Shown here: positions 6,851-6,915 of the stretch, piece by piece
How the letters are laid out: the number at the start of each line of letters is the position of its first letter
Position numbering within the stretch: position 1 is the first letter of the stretch
Assembly (NCBI GenBank): GCA_030152605.1
Contig: JASLJB010000311.1
Coordinates: 1 to 6,915 of the forward strand
Source of the DNA: Acinetobacter sp.
GTDB taxonomy: Bacteria; Pseudomonadota; Gammaproteobacteria; Pseudomonadales; Moraxellaceae
Direction: 5' to 3'
Length of the DNA: 6,915 nucleotides
Translations under genes and position numbers: made by a program
Notes under the pieces: model-generated
The model's database searches: none
What the model saw: the letters and a program-made list of their open reading frames with translations, nothing else
Told to the model about the DNA's origin: nothing

Positions 6851-6915
6851 ATGAAAAATGTTGGTATGAAGCCAGAAAGTTATCGCGTGGCGACCGCTTC
6901 TGCTGAACTGCTTGC
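6851..6915 (+). CDS. moaC: MoaC-family cyclic pyranopterin monophosphate synthase, 5' end only
   Basis: The first 21 codons read MKNVGMKPESYRVATASAELL and run off the window. This matches the region of MoaC usually written MVDVxxKxxTxRxAxA, just before the SPETL helix. MoaC turns the MoaA product 3',8-cyclo-GTP into cyclic pyranopterin monophosphate, so its position after moaA makes sense. GGAA (6841-6844) lies 6 nt before the ATG, and an in-frame TAA six codons upstream (6833-6835) excludes a longer start. The protein therefore lacks the roughly 10-15 residue N-terminal lead (the HxDxxGxAxMVDV part) of E. coli-type MoaC. Such a short start is also common in fused MoaC/MoaB proteins, which cannot be judged from this fragment. 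No terminator or clear promoter is visible in the 128-nt gap after moaA. Confidence 0.75.
   Translation, partial: MKNVGMKPESYRVATASAELL

Overview
The window looks like chromosomal DNA of a gammaproteobacterium, most likely Acinetobacter or a close relative in Moraxellaceae. This is inferred from protein style, moderate GC in genes and a very AT-rich intergenic region; no rRNA or other phylogenetic marker is present. It is a compact molybdenum/molybdoenzyme locus with every real gene belonging to that theme.

Left arm, minus strand, in transcription order (right to left): a large molybdopterin oxidoreductase of the FdhF/YdeP family (2522-4933), the formate dehydrogenase sulfurtransferase FdhD (1573-2361), the periplasmic molybdate-binding protein ModA (684-1511) and the molybdate permease ModB (1-666, cut by the window edge just before its C-terminus). 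All four point the same way with gaps of 160, 61 and 17 nt, so co-transcription is plausible. The 160-nt gap between the oxidoreductase and fdhD contains a perfect 10-bp hairpin and three tandem 17-bp repeats. The ATPase ModC would be expected just beyond the left edge.

Centre: a 616-nt non-coding, divergent, AT-rich region (4934-5549) separates the oxidoreductase from moaA and must hold the promoters for both arms. Only weak promoter candidates and one short palindrome can be pointed to.

Right arm, plus strand: moaA (5550-6722), encoding the radical-SAM enzyme that starts molybdenum cofactor synthesis, followed after 128 nt by the first 65 bases of a moaC-family gene (possibly a MoaC/MoaB fusion, which cannot be decided here).

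Together: ModAB imports molybdate, MoaA and MoaC convert GTP to cyclic pyranopterin monophosphate, and FdhD sulfurates the cofactor for insertion into the FdhF/YdeP-type enzyme, probably a formate dehydrogenase-like oxidoreductase with a Cys rather than selenocysteine Mo ligand. No mobile element, CRISPR array, tRNA or rRNA was seen. The most unusual points are a low-complexity insertion with an in-frame hexanucleotide repeat near the C-terminus of MoaA, a changed TTNG-type motif in the same enzyme, the incomplete iron-sulfur cysteine set in the oxidoreductase, and the 17-bp tandem repeats. Nothing here clearly amounts to an undescribed system.
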